Shown here: positions 61,945 through 64,000 of the stretch, piece by piece
Numbering within the stretch: position 1 is the stretch's first letter
Layout: each line of letters begins with the position of its first letter
Source of the DNA: Halapricum desulfuricans
GTDB taxonomy: Archaea > Halobacteriota > Halobacteria > Halobacteriales > Haloarculaceae
DNA length: 64,000 nucleotides
Assembly: GCF_017094505.1 (NCBI RefSeq)
Contig: NZ_CP064787.1
Coordinates: forward strand, 930,001-994,000
Direction of reading: 5' to 3'
The notes under the pieces: model-generated
What the model saw: the letters and a program-made list of their open reading frames with translations, nothing else
The model's database searches: none
What the model was told of the DNA's origin: nothing
Translations under genes and position numbers: made by a program

Positions 61945-62114
61945 TCTATTCGTTGCTGTCACCAGTAGTCAGGGTCTGTCGACTGATATACTTTCTCCCC
62001 TCGGCCAGACACACCTTCACCGAAATAGGGCCGCGAGAGCGTCTCTAACTCCAATATTCTGGGCCTTCGCTGATCGACGAAACACCGCCGGCGTCGCTCG
62101 TCGGACTCGCGGGC

Positions 62115-62123
62115 TTTATAAAA
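62115..62123 (+). promoter_or_regulatory. TATA box of nadM
   Basis: TTTATAAAA lies about 29 bases before the ATG at 62148, the standard spacing for a leaderless archaeal transcript. Confidence 0.7.
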
Positions 62124-62147
62124 TCTGCCGCCGAGATAGTAACCAGA

Positions 62148-62705
62148 ATGACTCGCGGGTTCTACATCGGCCGCTTTCAGCCGTACCACAACGGCCACCA
62201 CACAGTAATCGAGCACATCGCTGGCGATGTCGACGAACTCGTCCTCGGAATCGGCAGCGCCGACGTCTCGCACACGGTCCGCAATCCGTTCACGGCGGGC
62301 GAGCGGATCATGATGCTCACCAAGGCCGTCCGGGAATTCGAGCGCGAACACGATCTGGTCACCTACGTCGTCCCGATCGAGGACATCGACCGCAACGCCG
62401 TCTGGGCCGGCCACGTCGAGAGCATGTGCCCGGACTTCGACGTCGTCTACTCGAACAACCCGCTGGTGATCCGGCTGTTCGAGGAAGACGGGATCGAAGT
62501 TCGCCAGTCGCAGATGTTCGACCGCGAGCGTCTGGAGGGGACCGACATCCGCGAGAGCATGATCGACGGCGAACCATGGCGCGATCGCGTTCCCGATCCT
62601 GTCGTCGAGGTCGTCGAGGAAATCAACGGCATCCAGCGACTGCGAACGATCGCACAGGACGACGTGGTCGACCGCTGGGAAGCCGACGAGGACAAGGGAC
62701 TGTAG
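62148..62705 (+). CDS. nadM: Nicotinamide-nucleotide adenylyltransferase (NadM)
   Basis: 185 residues. FYIGRFQPYHNGHHTVIEHI carries the nucleotidyltransferase motif (GRFQPYHNGH), and EGTDIRESMIDGEPWRDRVP is the second conserved region (ISSTxIR-like). Archaeal NadM transfers AMP from ATP to NMN, making NAD. The gene has its own clear TATA box and diverges from lonB. Confidence 0.96.
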   Translation: MTRGFYIGRFQPYHNGHHTVIEHIAGDVDELVLGIGSADVSHTVRNPFTAGERIMMLTKAVREFEREHDLVTYVVPIEDIDRNAVWAGHVESMCPDFDVVYSNNPLVIRLFEEDGIEVRQSQMFDRERLEGTDIRESMIDGEPWRDRVPDPVVEVVEEINGIQRLRTIAQDDVVDRWEADEDKGL

Positions 62706-62795
62706 TACTGCGAGTCGAACGCCTGCTCGCAGGCGGTGGTTGCGGCGAGCCCTCGCGACGCAACCTCTATCAACGAGGACACCGAGTGAACGGGT

Positions 62796-63686
62796 ATGTA
62801 CGCCGACACCCTCGTTCTCGACGTCGACGGCGTCCTGGTGGACGTCGCCGGGTCCTACCGCCGTGCGATCGTCGAGAGCGTCGAACGGGTCTACGGGGAG
62901 ACGATCGCTCAGCCCGCGATCCAGCAGTTCAAAGACGCCGGCGGGTTCAACAACGACTGGGAGCTGACTGACGCCGTCGCGCTGTACGTGCTGGCCGGCC
63001 GTGAGGGGTTCCCGCTGAGCATCGAGACCTTTACCGATCGCATCGCCGCCTCGGGCGGGGGACTGGCTGCGGCCCGGTCGGTCGTCGACGACGAACTCGA
63101 CCCGGCACAGCGCGAGCGCGCCCTCGACGCGTGGGACCGTGACCGACTCCGAGACGTCTTCCAGCAACTGTACCTCGGGGCGCGACTCTACCGTGAGATC
63201 GAGGGCGGCTCGCCCGAACTGCACACCCGTGGCTACATCCACGACGAGCCGGTCGTACTCGACTCGGACACGCGCGAGACACTGACCGAGCGGTTCGCGA
63301 TCGGAGTCCTGACCGGCCGTCCCGCCGCGGAGGCCGACATCGCACTCGAGCGGGTCGGACTCGAGGTGCCCGACGCCCACCGGTTCACCATGGACGACTG
63401 GGAAGCGGGCAAGCCTGACCCGACCGCGCTCGTGACGCTCGCGGAACGGCTCGGCGGCGCGGAGATCGCCTTCGTCGGGGACACGCTCGACGATGTTCGG
63501 ACGGCCGAGAACGCCGCCCGCGAGGACCCGGATCGAACGTATCACGGAATCGGAGTACTGACCGGCGGGCTCGACGGCGAAACCGGTCGCGAGAAATTCG
63601 AGCGCGCCGGCGCAAGCGCAGTCGTTGAGTCGGTCAACGACCTGCCCGAACTGCTGGAGCCGGTCGAGGAGACGCCCGCGGACTGA
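62796..63686 (+). CDS. HAD-superfamily hydrolase, subfamily IA
   Basis: 296 residues. Motif I is [15 protein letters not shown] with the nucleophile Asp9 and acid/base Asp11; motif II is [13 protein letters not shown]; motif III Lys is in [11 protein letters not shown]; motif IV is [16 protein letters not shown]. The cap domain lies between about 20 and 155. The family includes phosphoglycolate phosphatase-like enzymes; in archaea this group is of uncertain substrate. It follows nadM by 90 bases on the same strand. Confidence 0.88.
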   Translation: MYADTLVLDVDGVLVDVAGSYRRAIVESVERVYGETIAQPAIQQFKDAGGFNNDWELTDAVALYVLAGREGFPLSIETFTDRIAASGGGLAAARSVVDDELDPAQRERALDAWDRDRLRDVFQQLYLGARLYREIEGGSPELHTRGYIHDEPVVLDSDTRETLTERFAIGVLTGRPAAEADIALERVGLEVPDAHRFTMDDWEAGKPDPTALVTLAERLGGAEIAFVGDTLDDVRTAENAAREDPDRTYHGIGVLTGGLDGETGREKFERAGASAVVESVNDLPELLEPVEETPAD

Positions 63687-63771
63687 TAGCGACCAGTATT
63701 CGGTCTCGAGTAGCGACAAGCGTTTTCTCACGGGCGACGAGACTTTGGGTGTGTGTCACTAGGTATCGGGT

Positions 63772-64000
63772 ATGGACAAGTCATCCATCCCACGAGTCCG
63801 TCAGACGGCGAACAACGCGACTGCGATCATCCTCGCGGCAGTGATCATCGCTGCGTTGCTTGCCGCGCTATCGAGCGGCGCGTTCGGTCTCAGTATCACG
63901 ATCGATCCCGTGCTGATCGCGGGCTTTCTCCTGCTGGCGATTGCCGTCGCAACGGTGTACTCCGCCGTCGAGGTCGTCGAAGCCTACGAGAAACGCGCAG
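63772..64000 (+). CDS. Start of an SPFH/stomatin-like membrane protein (cut by window edge)
   Basis: The first 76 residues of a gene that runs off the right edge. MDKSSIPRVRQTANNATAII is followed by two hydrophobic segments (about 18-33 and 48-62) and VYSAVEVVEAYEKRA. This last sequence is how many haloarchaeal stomatin/prohibitin-like proteins enter the SPFH domain. The rest, including the SPFH domain itself, is outside the window, so the call rests on a short match. Confidence 0.65.
   Translation, partial: MDKSSIPRVRQTANNATAIILAAVIIAALLAALSSGAFGLSITIDPVLIAGFLLLAIAVATVYSAVEVVEAYEKRA

Noticed and set aside
59896-61968. 690-codon plus-strand frame opposite lonB
   Set aside because: Antisense shadow of LonB, whose ATPase and protease motifs are complete.

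Overview
The window is chromosomal or megaplasmid DNA of an extremely halophilic archaeon (class Halobacteria). The evidence is high GC, very acidic proteins, short TATA-box-to-start distances typical of leaderless transcripts, and archaeal markers: an Orc1/Cdc6 fragment, ribosomal protein L10e, membrane-anchored LonB, NadM, archaeal mevalonate-pathway decarboxylase, DUF371 and DUF373 proteins, a PAC2-family protein and a PhiH1-type repressor. No species is assigned.

Left third (1-20.4 kb): a truncated orc1/cdc6 3' end is followed by a CRISPR array of 106 repeats and 105 spacers (515-7400), then a complete type I-B cas operon on the minus strand (cas6-cas8b-cas7-cas5-cas3-cas4-cas1-cas2, 17167 to 7533). 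The repeats read ...ATTGAAGC on the minus strand, so the array is transcribed right to left. The leader lies at 7401-7532, next to cas2, and the oldest spacers lie near 515. The leader holds a perfect 13-bp inverted repeat. Some spacers are informative by eye: one resembles a foreign CRISPR repeat, one matches the 3' half of a tRNA gene, three sit in the same register on what looks like the start codon of a homologous gene, and one is duplicated exactly. Behind the cas operon lies a small mobile-element-like cassette (17.5-20.4 kb): a PhiH1-type repressor diverging from four tiny overlapping genes and a tyrosine integrase.

Middle (20.4-46 kb): housekeeping and metabolic genes. They include two small metallophosphoesterases, an SNF-family transporter, dihydroxy-acid dehydratase, a NUDIX/eIF2B-like fusion, a P19/Tp34-like iron protein beside a Tat-exported DyP-type peroxidase, endonuclease III, phosphomevalonate decarboxylase, and an RNA m5C methyltransferase overlapping a PUA-like partner. 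Next come a hybrid cluster protein (hcp) with a CGAA-N4-TTCG site upstream, dhaL-dhaM without dhaK, and an AmmeMemoRadiSam locus in which the AMMECR1 and MEMO parts are fused into one protein next to the radical-SAM enzyme.

Right (46-64 kb): tRNA-Val(CAC), a hairpin cluster, several small haloarchaeal proteins, a membrane-tethered winged-helix protein, a ferritin-like protein, a rhodanese/metallo-beta-lactamase fusion, M32 carboxypeptidase, TrkH, L10e, a glutathionyl-hydroquinone-reductase-like GST, an alkyltransferase-like protein lacking the acceptor cysteine, a CPBP protease abutting LonB, NadM, a HAD phosphatase, and the start of an SPFH/stomatin-like gene cut by the window edge.
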